NCBI GenBank assembly: GCA_018136815.1
Contig: CM030933.1
Span: forward strand, 372,001 to 436,000
Direction of reading: 5' to 3'
Length of the DNA: 64,000 nt
Origin: Isochrysis galbana
Taxonomy: Eukaryota > Haptophyta > Isochrysidales > Isochrysidaceae
Shown here piece by piece: positions 10,624-21,614 of this stretch. The notes under the pieces were generated by a model. It was not told the DNA's origin. It did no database searches and saw nothing but the letters and a program-made list of their open reading frames with translations. The position numbers and the translations under genes were made by a program. The stretch's first letter is position 1. Every line of letters starts with the position of its first letter.

Positions 10624-10996
10624 TTAAATAAGCGGTATCTGCTCGCCGCGCCCTTTCCTACGCTCTCCGTCTCTCCGATTCGCGTTCCGAGCCACTTTCC
10701 CGTCCATTTCATATGCCCGTCCGTCATTGGCCTTCCCCGCTCTCCCGATGAGCCCATTCCGGGTTCACCGGTCGAATTGTGCGCCTGACGAATTGTGATG
10801 GCCCATAGGGCCTGAGGGCAATGAGGAAGGGGCCATGCCGGCGGCAGGCGCGGCGGAGGAGACGAGTTCGGAGGTGCTGACGGGCTGAGGCCCGTCAGCA
10901 GAGGAAGGCGGGCAGGCGGGCTTGAGCGAGGGCGAGGACGGCGGCGAAAGCGGCATCGAGCGAGCGGCGAGAGGCGAGGGCGAGTGTGAGGAGGGC

Positions 10997-11164
10997 TGTG
11001 ATGGCAGGGGCTGGCGAGGAGAGGCGAGGCTGTAGGGTATGAGTGTTACGAGAGCGAGAGCGACGAGAGCGAGAGCGACGTGTGATGGCAGGGGCTGGCG
11101 AGGAGAGGCGAGGCTGTAGGGTATGAGTGTTACGAGAGCGAGAGCGACGAGAGCGAGAGCGACG
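10997..11164. repeat. Tandem duplication, two 84-bp units
   Basis: Two essentially identical 84-bp units begin at 10997 and 11081 (tgtgatggcaggggctggcg...). Each unit itself contains GAGAGCGACGA repeats. It lies in a low-complexity region with no supported gene. Confidence 0.8.
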
Positions 11165-11770
11165 ACGGATGACGACTGGCGACAGGACGACGGACAACGA
11201 CACCCAGGAAAACACCCCGACTCTCGCCCCACGACTTTCTCACGTAACTCGACTAAAATCAAACCCAAACACTCCGGCCAGACGACGACGGACGACGATC
11301 AGAAGGCGATCTGTCGGCGATCCCGTCTGGAAGGGGAATCGCACCATAACGGAAACGAGGGGCAATCCTGCCGCACAAGATTCCAAGAGACCTACCAAAT
11401 AAGACGAAAGGAGTGCGATGTGCCTAAGGGGGAGATACGAAGAGGTCGCAAATTAAACCTGATTGCCCCCAGAAGCAGATAAAGAACCGCTGTAGAGATA
11501 GCAAATTAAACCTATTTGCGAGGCGCCTGGGAGGAAGAAAGGTGGGGAAACTTCCCTTCTCTTTCGAGAGAAAGAGAGAGGGTGCTCCACAACCCACGAT
11601 CCCATGCATCCAAGCGAAGCTTTTGACCGAGAACGAGAACGAGAGAATTATAACGATAAATACCGAACGACGAAGAGAAGAGCGAAGCCTAACGAGAACG
11701 AGTGTCGATTCGCGAATGCGACAGCGCCGCGCTAGCCGCCGGCGCGCCTTCGTTCGCGACTCGTTGTAGT
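11165..11770. other. Unassigned AG-rich stretch
   Basis: The stretch is purine-rich with the short motif 'gcaaattaaacct' at 11447 and 11500. No domain-bearing frame is seen. It could be the degenerate 5' part of the retroelement fragment that follows. Confidence 0.3.
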
Positions 11771-12628
11771 GGTTCCATTCGCCGCGAGTGCGGTAAGATT
11801 ATTAAAAGGTTTTTATCGGAGGCGATGCTTGGGCTCAAACACACGGAAATCCCACTCAAGCACAAGCCAGGCTCAAAGCACGCCCCAACAAACGATTACG
11901 ATTGTTCAAAGAGCTCTACTCTACTTCCACCACCACACACACTGGCATGGAGGTATATATTGACAGGCCTCTATAGAATCCACTATTACGGCATCGCATT
12001 CTCAGTAGAATCGGTGGTTATAAGAATACTAGAGAGATACACTAACTAGACTCAGCAAAGCCCTACTCTTTCCGAACACGAACACGACTGATTCGGCTAG
12101 AAGCTAGAACTCCCCAAGCGGGCATGGGCAGACAGCCGAAGAAAAGGATGAGACACGTGAACTATATATCTCCTTTATTCACGTTAGGTCCAAACGAAAA
12201 GCTGATACCCAGTGCTCACGATAGCCACCAAGCTGGGGGTCGCACATATCGTCGAGGAACCTGAAACCAAACGCACCTGAGGCGCGAGTTTAGCGGACAT
12301 CCGAGATCCGACACACGAGCAAATCACAACAACGGAACCCGCACCCCACGCACGAGAAACAACAAACCCACGCACACCTCGATAATCGTAGATAATCGCA
12401 CACATTAGACACCCAAAAAGCCAGCCCGGAACTCACACTCTGAACCAGGCCCACGGCAGTGCACTTGGGCCGGACCCTGGAAACCGACGAAAAAAAGAAA
12501 AAAAAGGAATGAAGGTGTGCATGGGAGGTGGAGAGAAGGAGAGATGGGAGATAAGGGCGATGTTGGTGGAGAGGTAGGAAAACCTAGACTTTGTAGGTGC
12601 TAGCCCAGAATCTTCAGATGTTTTTTAT
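11771..12628 (+). pseudogene. Degenerate C-terminal fragment of the retroelement protein (copy C)
   Basis: An older 3' tail (ccgcgagtgcggtaagatta...) stands at 11787-11820. From about 11920 the plus strand encodes 'LAWRYILTGLYRIHYYGI' (11944-11997), clearly homologous to the C-terminus encoded at 25010-25070 of the retroelement at 22542. The match continues out of frame through 'QAGMGRQPKK'-like sequence at 12115-12150. The 3'-UTR and tail end at 'gaatcttcagatgtttttt' (12609-12627). Frameshifts and stops make it a pseudogene. Confidence 0.7.
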
Positions 12629-14732
12629 GAATGAGTGGCACTCGATCGAAGGCGTTCATACTCGATAACAATACCAATGCCAATGCATCAACCATGTGCA
12701 AGTATAATGGCTCTTACAGAATCAATTCCCTTGTGGTTGCACGATTGAATTCTCTCTCATTTCATCCACCATCGTCTCTGATCCCTTGCGCATGCACCAA
12801 TCGAACCAAAACGCGGTATCTCCATTCTTTCCTTCATCGACTTCAGCATGGCCCCCTTCACAAGTGAATGAAGATAGAGGGGTCCAAAGTCCAGGGCAAA
12901 GGACCAACACCCCCCCCCCCCCCCCCAATAAATGGAGGCCTCCCGGTCTCGTAGTTATCACGAGGGTCTCTACATGGTTGTCCTCAAGGGCTGCGGGCGG
13001 GGTGCATTGGGTGGCAGTCAAGAGGCCCTTTGCACGGACCTTGTCTGGAGCTCCGGATCAGTCAATCAATGTGCGCAGCACCTCAAAAAGGGGTACAGCT
13101 GGGAGGGAGTTGAGCACTCAAAAGCAAAGGATGATAAAGTGAGCTGTCCCAAGCGCCTTTTGTGCGGCGAGCGCGTGAGGGGGAAAGCGGGTCCGGTGGA
13201 TCACGCGGCGCCGCTTCGGTGGCGTAAAAAGGTGCCCACATCGGCGCAGGAAGAAGGTGAGGGGAGGTATTTGAGGATGTTGATCGCCAACCGGCCCAAG
13301 TTGTGGATGATACATGATTGACGGGCTGCCAGTCACGTTGGAACTCTGTCATCAGCGGTAAAAGCGTGCTATGGTGGATCGTTGGTGGTACATGCCAGCA
13401 GATAACAAACAGCTATATTTCCAGGACCAATTCCATGATGGTCTGGGCTGGCATCTTCATTGGCGCCACGTTCTGAATTGTAAGAGACAGGCAAGGGACG
13501 TCCTGAATTGTAAGAGACAGGCAAGGGAGAAGGGATTGGTGAAGGGGGGGGGGGGGGGGGCACCATCAGATACGGAAACGTTGGTAGGTGAGCAAGCGTT
13601 GAGTCTTGGGGGAGGGGTTGAGGGACAGCTATTAGTGTGGTGTGCAGAGGTAGATGTGGAGCTTGGTGATATTGGGTCACGTTGAGTGGGGTCCTCAAGG
13701 GATCACAGCGAGGGAAGCGTTTGGGTCAGTGGCCCAGGTCGATAGTCATGTGGCTGCCGCTGGGCCTGCAAGTAAGATATGCAGGCGAATCGTCGAACAT
13801 GCCCTCAATGAGTGTAGCCAACGCATACCGATGGCTGAAATCTTCAGACACTATCTCGCATCCCTGTGAGCGGCATCAGTGCGGTGGAATAGGTTAGGGA
13901 AATGACGCGGCGTGCTTTCACCCTTTTCTTCACAGTAATTGAAGCCGGTGTGGCAAAATGAAAGGGAACAGCGCAGGTGAAGCGATGACACTACCCGTCT
14001 AGGAAACCGGTCACGTGTCAGGTTGGGGGGGGGGCTTGGCCTCACCGCAGAATGCGCGCGCGAGGGAGGCAGTCTCCGATGGGCCGAGTGCTAGCTCCAC
14101 TGCGACTCTGCTTGGAGTCGTGCATCACGGCGCAGCACTGGTTGAGAATTACGGCGCCTTAGGTCTGAGTCGACGGGAGATGCGGCGGCGTCGAACGAAC
14201 GCCGAGTCGCCGCCAGGGCAGGCGCGCAGCATGGCGGATGGCACCCGCAGATTTCGGAAAAAGAAAACAAGTCCAACTTCTGGTCCCCAAACCTTCCCTC
14301 GAGGCCTCCCGTAGAGCCCTAAAGTACAAGGAGCTCGCTCTCTCTTTCTTAGTTCTCCTCGCCCCCGCCCCCCAGCACGTGGGGAGGTGGCAAAAGAAGA
14401 AAACAAGAGCGTCACACGCGCGGCTCCTCTCGGCGTCCCGTTCGAGAGATTCGCGGGAATTTCCAACGAGAGCTCGGCAGAGGAGGTTCAAGAAGCCAGC
14501 GCGCCGCCATTTCCCCCCCGCGCCTCGCCCCCCTCCCCCCCTTCCCCCTCGGCCCCCCCCCGCGCCATGCGCCCCCCCTCCGACCCCTTCTCTCTCGCCC
14601 CTTTCCTTCTCTCTCCCCTCTCCCGTTCCCCTCGACGCCCCGCCACCGCACCGGCGCGTCCTCCCCTCCCCCGCCCCCTCCCGCCTTCTTCCCCTACCCA
14701 GCCAGAGCCGTTCACTCTTGTGGCAGCGCACG
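12629..14732. other. Intergenic region, no convincing gene; leader of the deiodinase homologue at the right
   Basis: Poly-C (12910-12927) and poly-G (13544-13560) tracts flank a 27-bp tandem duplication (two copies of 'cctgaattgtaagagacagg' plus 7 bases, about 13473-13527). Frames of about 100 to 130 codons on both strands have no recognisable domain. From 14500 to 14730 the plus strand becomes very C/T-rich (tcccctctcccgttcccctc), which I take as the promoter and leader of the downstream gene. Confidence 0.4.
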
Positions 14733-15416
14733 ATGGCCGACCTGCTCGAGGCGTTCCGCGCTTGGCAGCAGGGGCCGCACGACTCTTTCGAGCACATCAA
14801 GCACCCCAAGACTCCCTATGAGATTGTCTATCAGTCGCACAGGGACTTCACCTCGCACATCACCATTGGCGCCGATGCGCCCAATGCCACTGCCTTCAGG
14901 ATTGACGGCAGCAAATCGTCGCTGCTCAGCATGATCAACCCGCAAAGGATGACCATACTCAACTTTGGCTCGTGCACCTGTCCCCCGTTTCTTCGATGGC
15001 TCCGCAAGATGGATACGCTTGCTGCCGAGTACAGTCCAAGCAATGTCGACTACCGCATTGTCTACATTACTGAGGCCCATCCTGTCGATGGATGGATGGG
15101 AGGGCAGATAGGAAAGAAGCTGCTTAATGCCATATCTGGTTGGGGCGCTCCCATCCAGTTTGACGATGTCAAACACGCGCAGACCCTCGAGGATCGCCTC
15201 ATCGCCGCCAGCAACTTTGTCAGCGGATGCGACATTGATGAGGACATCGTCATTGTGGATGGGATTGAGGACGAAATCGAAATAAAATATGAGGCGAGGC
15301 CGGAGAGAATCTATGTCGTCCAGCACGGTAAAATTCTCTGGCGCTGCGGCGTGGGGCCGTTCGACTACGACCCTCTGGCTCTTGAGGAATTCCTGCAGGC
15401 CAATGTCCCACGATGA
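14733..15416 (+). CDS. Iodothyronine deiodinase-like protein, Cys form
   Basis: The protein has 227 residues from the ATG at 14733, the first ATG after a pyrimidine-rich leader; an in-frame extension upstream is low complexity and is rejected. The core 'ILNFGSCTCPPFLRWL' (about residues 75-90) and 'VYITEAHPVDGW' (about 110-121) match the thioredoxin-fold deiodinase family, where the animal enzymes read GSCTUPPF. Here the selenocysteine position is TGT, a true Cys, so no SECIS element is needed. 'WGAPIQFDDVKHAQTLEDR' also fits the family. The protein has no N-terminal membrane anchor, unlike vertebrate deiodinases. Animal members remove iodine from thyroid hormones; in a microbe the reaction is more likely a general reductive dehalogenase or thiol redox function. 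That role is inference. Confidence 0.85.
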   Translation: MADLLEAFRAWQQGPHDSFEHIKHPKTPYEIVYQSHRDFTSHITIGADAPNATAFRIDGSKSSLLSMINPQRMTILNFGSCTCPPFLRWLRKMDTLAAEYSPSNVDYRIVYITEAHPVDGWMGGQIGKKLLNAISGWGAPIQFDDVKHAQTLEDRLIAASNFVSGCDIDEDIVIVDGIEDEIEIKYEARPERIYVVQHGKILWRCGVGPFDYDPLALEEFLQANVPR

Positions 15417-16129
15417 CCGCTACATGGTACACCTGGAAATGATCTCTGGGGGAGAAGATCTTCAATGATGGCATGCTACCGAACTGATTGGCTTGTGCGC
15501 GTGCTTGATGAACAACGATATTCTCTCACAGAAGCACTCCAGTGGGGTTTGCAAGCTTTCGTGAAAACGTGGGATTTGGGGGGTACTAATCGAAAGCACT
15601 GATTCGCTAAAGTACTTAAGAACTGATTGACAATCTCGATGCCTCGAGATACCGGCCTCCGATGCACGATTTGTTCTCTTCGTCCATCGATATTTGCGCT
15701 CGCCTTAAATGTTGAATGTAAGTCGATACGTTTGCTCGCCTATGTTAGAAAAACCCTTTGAGCAGATGCCAACTATCAACTACAGACTATTCCTATAGGG
15801 TAGGGCGGTCAAACAGGGGCTTTTTAACTATTAGTAAGGGTTGGGCTGCATTTTTTGACCGTGGCGCGAGGCCCAATAAAAAACCTTCAGGGGGGGCCAC
15901 CTGCCGCCACGAAAATCTTAGCCAAGAAATGGTGCGATTCTCCCCCCCTCCCCCCCCCTCCGTCACGCGCGCTCACGCTCTACCCGTAAAGAATTGGCGC
16001 TCGCGCCCGCGGGGGGATCGGTTCCTTTATATCTAAGCTACATTCGGCATTTGATTCCCGCCCGATGCAGCGCCGTGTCGGGCTGCCGACAGTCCGACCA
16101 CCCCCTGACCCTCTGGCATTAAGGCCCGC
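15417..16129. other. Spacer downstream of the deiodinase homologue
   Basis: No gene is recognised. A C-rich tract lies at 15940-15960 and a possible TATA-like 'tttatatct' at 16025-16033. Confidence 0.3.
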
Positions 16130-16551
16130 GCAGCCCACCCAGCTCCTCACAGCGCGCGCATGCGGCTACCCTGGCTGCCGCAGACCCCGCCCTGACCATC
16201 CCGACCCGCCCCTCGCAGGATTTGCCCTCACTCGAACTCGGCATCGAGAACCAGGACCAGCTCACCGACGCGGCCGTCCACGCGTGGCTGACGAGCCTCC
16301 GCGTTGAGGCTGCCCTCGCGGCCCTCCTCTCTCTGACAGTGCCGGATTCGGCGCTGATCAATGAGGCAAGACCCGTGGGTGGCCTCAGGATGGGCCACGT
16401 CGTAGCTCTCTACGCCGCGGCGAGCAGAAAAGCCCAAGATCTTGCCAGAGCGCCTCACAGCGCATCTGGCGGGAAAGGTGTCGTTCCTTCAATTGTGGGG
16501 CATCACCCACCAACCAGTTTGCTCCATATGTTCCAGTATCCTTTCAGGTGA
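16130..16551 (+). CDS. Possible exon of an unrecognised gene
   Basis: A frame open from about 16130 to a TGA at 16549-16551 encodes an Ala/Leu-rich helical stretch (for example 'LTDAAVHAWLTSLRVEAALA' at 16260-16320). A plausible acceptor, ccctcgcag, ends at 16218. No start codon is evident in frame, so if real it is an internal or last exon. I do not recognise the family. Confidence 0.25.
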
Positions 16552-16619
16552 CCAGCCTAACTCACGCCGTTGCGAGTAGAACACAGACAACATATGGCCC
16601 TTGTACAAGTTGTAATCAA

Positions 16620-17130
16620 TCAGGTAAAACGTTTAATATCCCAACCATCAGCTCGCATTTCCATCATTATTTGAGGGTTTACATCCTTCAGTTGCAACCC
16701 ACAGTACTCCGCCGCTTCTTGCCGACGGTTGTACTCATCGACAATTGATGATATGCGCGGATACATCTTCCCTAGAGACGTGACGAAAATTTTGAGAGGT
16801 GGACGACCAAGATTCTCAAGACCGCGCCTTGGGTCTGGGTCCACCTAGAGACACTGGGCGTGCACAAGCCTCTCCACTGGCGCCACTGGGCTGTAATTCT
16901 GGCGCCACTGGGGAAGTTGCTCGGTGCACGTGGCGCAAGCGCCGCCATTCCACCTGGCAAGCCTGTCCTCTTCGTACACCTCCCGTCCCCCACGGAAGAC
17001 GGAAGGCGAACAACACCGAGGAGACGTTTGGGGCAGTCTTGTGCGGACGGCGCAGCGCACGCGCCACTGGCAGATGACAAAGTTTTGGGCATTCGAGAGG
17101 TCGTAGCGCGGCGCCTCATCGTCCCATGTG
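16620..17130 (-). pseudogene. Unrecognised minus-strand gene, broken by an in-frame TAG or spliced
   Basis: The C-terminal part, 16620-16842, looks like genuine protein ('KIFVTSLGKMYPRISSIVDE', 'MEMRADGWDIKRF'). Immediately upstream in the same frame is a TAG at about 16843-16845, preceded by more protein-like sequence ('YEEDRLARWNGGACATC', 'YDLSNAQNFVICQW'). The TAG sits in tctctag|gtg, so it could be a splice acceptor; a donor gag|gtgtacg near 16975 would keep the frame. Either this is a gene with an intron of about 120 nt or a nonsense-mutated copy. No family was recognised. Confidence 0.4.
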
Positions 17131-17415
17131 CGGGTGGTGGGCTTGGCAGGCGGTATTGGGAATCAGCCCATACTGCCAATGACGCGCGACGGCGCGACGA
17201 AAGCGCTCCTAGCACGCGGAGCTCGCGCAGCCAAGGCGCACTCCAAGGTCTTGGCAATACTCGACATGAAGTCAAGGAGAGCCATAGACCGCGGAGCCGA
17301 CGCGGCGTCCGTCGATCTCCGGTGGGCAGCAGAGGCAGAGGGCCTTTGGCGGTCCGCCGCCAAACCTTTCAACATTGGCAAAAGCGACAGCGGCGACGGG
17401 CCAGAGACTGGGGGA

Positions 17416-17460
17416 GGCGGCGGTGGTGGTGGTGGCGGCGGTGGCGGCGGCGGCAGCGGT
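17416..17460. repeat. (GGC/GGT)n trinucleotide tract
   Basis: An imperfect GGT/GGC repeat would code for poly-Gly (plus) or poly-Pro (minus). It directly abuts the retroelement tail that starts at 17463. Confidence 0.7.
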
Positions 17461-17462
17461 GG

Positions 17463-17630
17463 TGAAAAAAAAAATCTGAAGATTCGGGTCACACTCCCAC
17501 AAGACTGACCCAACTTCCCCTCACATTCACGTATCTTTCCCCACTTGAACGGGGAAGCATAGGGAATGGAAAAACAAGGAAGAGAGAGCCGAAAGGAGAG
17601 CGACGATGCGACGGGGGAAGCCGATGCAAT
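17463..17630 (-). repeat. 3' tail fragment of a retroelement
   Basis: It reads 'aaaaaaaaaatctgaagatt' and continues 'cgggtcacactcccac', which is the reverse complement of the standard 3' tail (tag gtgtg..cccgaatcttcagat-Tn). It is 5' truncated, with no target duplication identified. Confidence 0.55.
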
Positions 17631-18400
17631 CAACGGTTACAGGGAAGGGTTAGTAGAGGTAAGGAGGGAATCTACAACACTTCCTGTGAGTTGATGATAA
17701 ACAAAGGGGCGAGGGAGTAGGTTAACCGCTGGGGAAAACCCACAGAGGCGAACACCTACGACGAGAACGAGGACGGGGGAGCGAGGGCAAGGAGGGACGG
17801 AGGGACCAAGGCTAGAACAAGGCCCCAAGCGCAGGCATGCAAGAACGAGGCTAGCCAGCCACAATGCGCGAGAACAAGGTCAGATCGGCCACAAAGGGGC
17901 GCACGCAGGCAAGGAGCAACAGGCGAGTTACGAGTAAAGGATCAACGAGTAACGAGTAAAACCGGAACGCAACCGAGCGCAAAAAGGCACAAGGTGAGAG
18001 AGTCGATCGCGATTGCGACAGGGCGCTCGTTGACTCGTGCCAAGCGACTCAGCGCGCGCCCCGTGTTGCCACGCATCGCGCGAGAGAGACAAGGAGACAT
18101 GCGGAAAAAGACAAACGTTCAGAGAGAACTGCGCGCGGGGGGGGACCGTCCCGCGCGCGGGGGGAAACCGTCACGTTGTGAAACGAAGGCAGATATACAC
18201 GGAGGTGATCTGCGGCACACAGCATCGATAACAGCACCATGCTAAAGAGGGCGCGGCGTTCTGTTCATCGTTCCCGCCACCCAGTGAATGCACGCTCTCA
18301 ATAGCAAATTTTGCTATGTCAATCTGAATGAATTGCAGTGATGCAACAAGTGACAAGTGAAAAGAGAGTAAGACTCAAAATGCGACACTGATCTTGGAGG
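17631..18400. other. Intergenic stretch without recognised gene
   Basis: The stretch is AG-rich with scattered 'gagtaacgag' repeats (17930-17960). The inverted pair cgcgcgggggggg/accgtcccgcgcg stands at 18133-18160. Nothing coding is supported. Confidence 0.3.
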
Positions 18401-20471
18401 TTACACGTGACCTCTATCCTTGAAAGGCCACACGTATGCAGGATTCTCGTCAACTAACCACGCGCCCACGGCGCGCAAAGCAGCAGTTTGGTCCTCAAAG
18501 TCTGTCTCGTCGTAGCGATCCAACCGTTGGCGATTACCCCGAAAGACGCGTATCCCATTCTCTGGGCGGCCACATGGTGCTTTCTCTTCAGCGCAATTCC
18601 AAGTAAGATGATGAATCAGGGCCGTGGATTTGACCGACCACCATGAAGAGGCGTGGCGTGGGAAGAGGTCGAAGGGAAGAAGAGCGGCCTTGAGACAGTC
18701 GCCATCTTGATTGCACCCTTTTCGAGTGATGATGCCGATCGCAGTGTTGTTGCCTCTCTCTGTCGCTTCCAGACGCATGCCCGCAGACTCAGCAAGTATG
18801 AATGACCAGCCATACTGGTCGACGATATTATTCCAACGCAAATAGAATTCGATCAACCCGCGCTTCACCTGGACACGGTCACAAAGGTGTAGACAGTCAG
18901 TAGCAAACAGCTGCAGAACAACTACTGGACGACTAGTTGCGGAGCGGTGCTTTTCATGCTGCAACGGCAATCGGCTGGGAGCGCCCGCCTTTCATTCGGG
19001 CATACGCGAAAGCTGAGACGCCGTGCAACCACAGGATCGGGAGCTCACCATGTCCTCGACAAGTGCAGCCACTTTCTGTCCCTTCTTCCCTCGCATGAGA
19101 ACAAATCCAGCATTCACAGCGCAACCTATGTGTCGCACTGGGTCGGCGGGCCAATCGTCACGTTGGAAAAACAGGTCGACATCGGCAGGCTGCTGTCGGA
19201 AGAACGGAAGAATGGGCTTGAGCAGCACAGCCGTTGAATCTGTGAGGAGCACGTCGTAGCCAAATGACACCAGAGCAGCTGCAGCCAAATGACGCTCCAT
19301 CCGCACTGCCTGTCGGATGGCGCGCCAAAGGTTATTTTAGTGAGCACGGAATGGGGCCGACCAGCTTCGCGCATCCTTTATCGCATGAGCAAAAAGCAAG
19401 GAACAGCTTGAAGTAGGGAGGGCGACTGAGGCAGTGCACAAGATACCTGAATGTGCCTCTGCAGACAGGTAGAGTTCCACGCATCGAGATTTATCGAATT
19501 GTCAAAGACAGGAATCTTTCTTGTGAGCATCTCGTTAGCAAGCTCTCTGTCCATGGCTAGCACAATGGCATTGGAGTGGCCCAGCTTATGCGCGTGCATG
19601 ATCCAGTTTAAAATGAGCAGGCGATAATCGAAATCGCCTGCCGCAAGGAGCACGAGACCTACGCAGTCGCAAGGATCGCCGAAAGCTGAGCGTGAGGGGT
19701 GGCAATGAACCCATGTGGACTAGATGTGCTGTTGTCACCACTGGCTACCAGTTGAAGCTGAGCGTAGTGCCATCAACAACGACGTTCGCCGGAGGGTTCA
19801 AATTCGACAGAGAAAACACACCATCAATGGCAACGCGTTTCGCCACATTCACCAAGCCGGCGTACGTTGTCGTTGGGTCCGGCCCATGAGGTGCGCGCCT
19901 AAGGCAAACGGAGAGTGATGATCTAGCTCAACAACTCGCCTTGCGTGGCGAGGCCATGCCATCATCGACCTCACGATTCTCGGGTCCACGGGTAAATTGA
20001 TTCTCTGAATCACGCACCTGCTTCGAGACTGCACGTAATACTCGCGATGCTCGTAAGGCTGGAACCACATCCTGTAGCCCTTCATGTTGCCCTCGCCTGG
20101 ACGGCATCTGTGCGGAAGGACGACAACCGCATCTGTCAATGGCTGAGCAGGACGGCGCTCACACATCCTTGCGTAGCATGAGGAGAAGGGAACGTGCATC
20201 ACCTCCTTGTACCGCACGTCGTCGTGTGAGTTGGAAAGAGCGGCAGCGGCGGCAAGCCGTTCTTGAGCCTAGTCTCTCGCGCATGAGCTTCGGCCGCAGT
20301 CGCCGCGTTCACCTCAGCCCACTTCTTCTTCGACCAACCGGCCGAGCCATCGAGCTCACCGCTCGCTTCTGCACGTCGCATGTGGTCGTGGACAACCTCC
20401 AGGCCCCGCCGCCGCCCGCGGCACCAGCCAGGCGATAGCCAGAGCAGCACCAACAGCGCCACCGCGCGCAT
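18401..20471 (-). CDS. GT77-like nucleotide-sugar glycosyltransferase, six exons
   Basis: Exons, which join without frame loss, are 20471-20313, 20268-20018, 19898-19822, 19685-19447, 19309-19049 and 18868-18401, giving 484 residues. All introns are GT..AG; the first is only 44 nt. The N-terminus 'MRAVALLVLLWLSPGWC' is a signal peptide or type II anchor, which suits a Golgi or secreted enzyme. The catalytic domain shows 'GYDVLLTDSTAVLLKPI' (about 255-271, the position of the DxD-type motif) and 'NAGFVLMR' (about 307-314). In exon 6 comes 'NNIVDQYGW', as in the PF03407/GT77 fold used for cell-wall or glycoprotein sugars. The usual D-x-D is TDST here, so activity is not certain. The start is chosen at 20471 because a TATA-like box lies about 55 bp upstream. 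Confidence 0.75.
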
Positions 20472-20522
20472 CTGCCCTGCCACCGCACCTTGTTCTGTCC
20501 GAAGGGAGAAAATCTGGCACAT

Positions 20523-20531
20523 CTTTTTATA
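20523..20531 (-). promoter_or_regulatory. TATA-like box of the glycosyltransferase gene
   Basis: The minus strand reads TATAAAAAG, 52-60 bp upstream of the ATG at 20471. Another ATG at 20522 lies too close to the box to be in a transcript starting about 30 bp downstream, which favours the 20471 start. Confidence 0.4.
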
Positions 20532-20622
20532 AAAAGCTTCGTTCCGAAGGGATAAACGTTTTAGACGGGGACCTCCCGATCAACCAGAGTTTTTCAGTTT
20601 TTCTTTCAACAAGGTCTCCCCT

Positions 20623-21490
20623 CAACTAAGTTTATACTTAGTTCGCCCATGGGGGGGCACGAGCCCCCCCCTCTCTCCACTCCTCCCCTGCCATGGGGGA
20701 GGATCCACCCACTCTCCTGGCACGCCTGATGGCCTGCCAGGAGCACACAGCCCTGCTGACCCATTCCCCTCCCTACAGGCCCGCCTGACTCGCCCGCCCT
20801 GGCCCGTCGTGGCCTGCCCATTCCTCTGACCAGCCCCTCCTCCCCCTGGGCCCCCTGTTCAGGACCCCCCAGCCAGCTCCAGTCGACCCGCAGGGGCTCG
20901 GAGCGCCAGCGAGGGAGAGGCAGGAGGGGCCAGGGCCATGCCCCAGCCTCACCTGCCCCCTGAGCTGTGCTCCCAGACCCTGCAGGCCATCTGGGGACCT
21001 GAGCGAGGGGCCGCAGGCGCGCGCCATGGGCCCCCGCCGCAGGGAAGAGAGGAGGAAAAGGGAAGAGGGAGGGGAGGGGGGAGCGGCAGCTCTCCCCTCC
21101 GGCAGATACGTGTCTTCTCGCCCCGTTTGGGTAAGAGAAGACGGGGGCGCCAGAGCCAGGAGGGAAGGGCCGCGGCTCGCCGCGGCCACTCGCACTAGCG
21201 AGGGAGATTAGCGCTTCTGGGCCCCTATCTCACGAGTGCCCCCCCCCCCTGCGTTGCTTTTACCCGAAAGGGGTTTTCCCCCAGCGTGGACTCGAGGAGA
21301 GGACGCGCTGGGGTGCGCGGGGTCGGTGCGTGCACTGGGGGGAGGACAAATATCGAGGGGAGGGGGCGGTGCCCCCTCCCCCCGGTAGCACTCGGACACC
21401 TGGCTCGTCAGGCATGGCGGGATTCCGGGACGGAAAAGTTGTGTCCAATTAGCTAGTGGGGTTGGCTAGGATATAACATTAATTATTTTA
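20623..21490 (+). mobile_element. Short GC-rich retroelement copy R5
   Basis: A perfect 18-bp direct repeat, ttcaacaaggtctcccct, is at 20605-20622 and 21491-21508. The 5' hairpin AACTAAG-tttata-CTTAGTT is at 20624-20643. The first about 180 bp match R4, but the 3' half differs: it ends in 'ggttggctaggatataacat' plus an AT-rich tail, as in R7. The inserted DNA lies between the glycosyltransferase promoter and the nested retroelement cluster. Non-coding. Confidence 0.88.
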
Positions 21491-21508
21491 TTCAACAAGG
21501 TCTCCCCT

Positions 21509-21614
21509 ATTCCCTATTCCTACCTCTCTCTACTCCTATTATAAGTACTCTTCTCTACTCTACTCACACTTAGAAGGATCCCACAATTGCGAGCACGAAA
21601 CGACTAGGGACGGT
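21509..21614. other. Short spacer between R5 and retroelement B
   Basis: It contains 'tactcttctctactctactc'-type pyrimidine sequence. No gene. Confidence 0.3.

Noticed and set aside
11165-11770. AG-rich frames of about 100-120 codons as genes
   Set aside because: They are composition-driven, overlap on several frames, and show no domain.
13473-13527. Two 27-bp direct repeats as a possible CRISPR or iteron array
   Set aside because: There are only two adjacent copies with no spacers, in eukaryotic intergenic DNA: a simple tandem duplication.
13838-13852. 'gaaatcttcagacac' as another retroelement tail
   Set aside because: It has the core motif by chance but no T-run, no 3'-UTR block and no duplication around it.
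14238-14732. In-frame extension of the deiodinase frame upstream of 14733
   Set aside because: It is low-complexity Pro/Ser/Arg sequence over a pyrimidine-rich leader. The homologous domain begins right after the ATG at 14733.
14966-14989. Selenocysteine in the deiodinase homologue
   Set aside because: The codon at the selenocysteine position is TGT, not TGA, so it is a Cys homologue and no SECIS element is needed.
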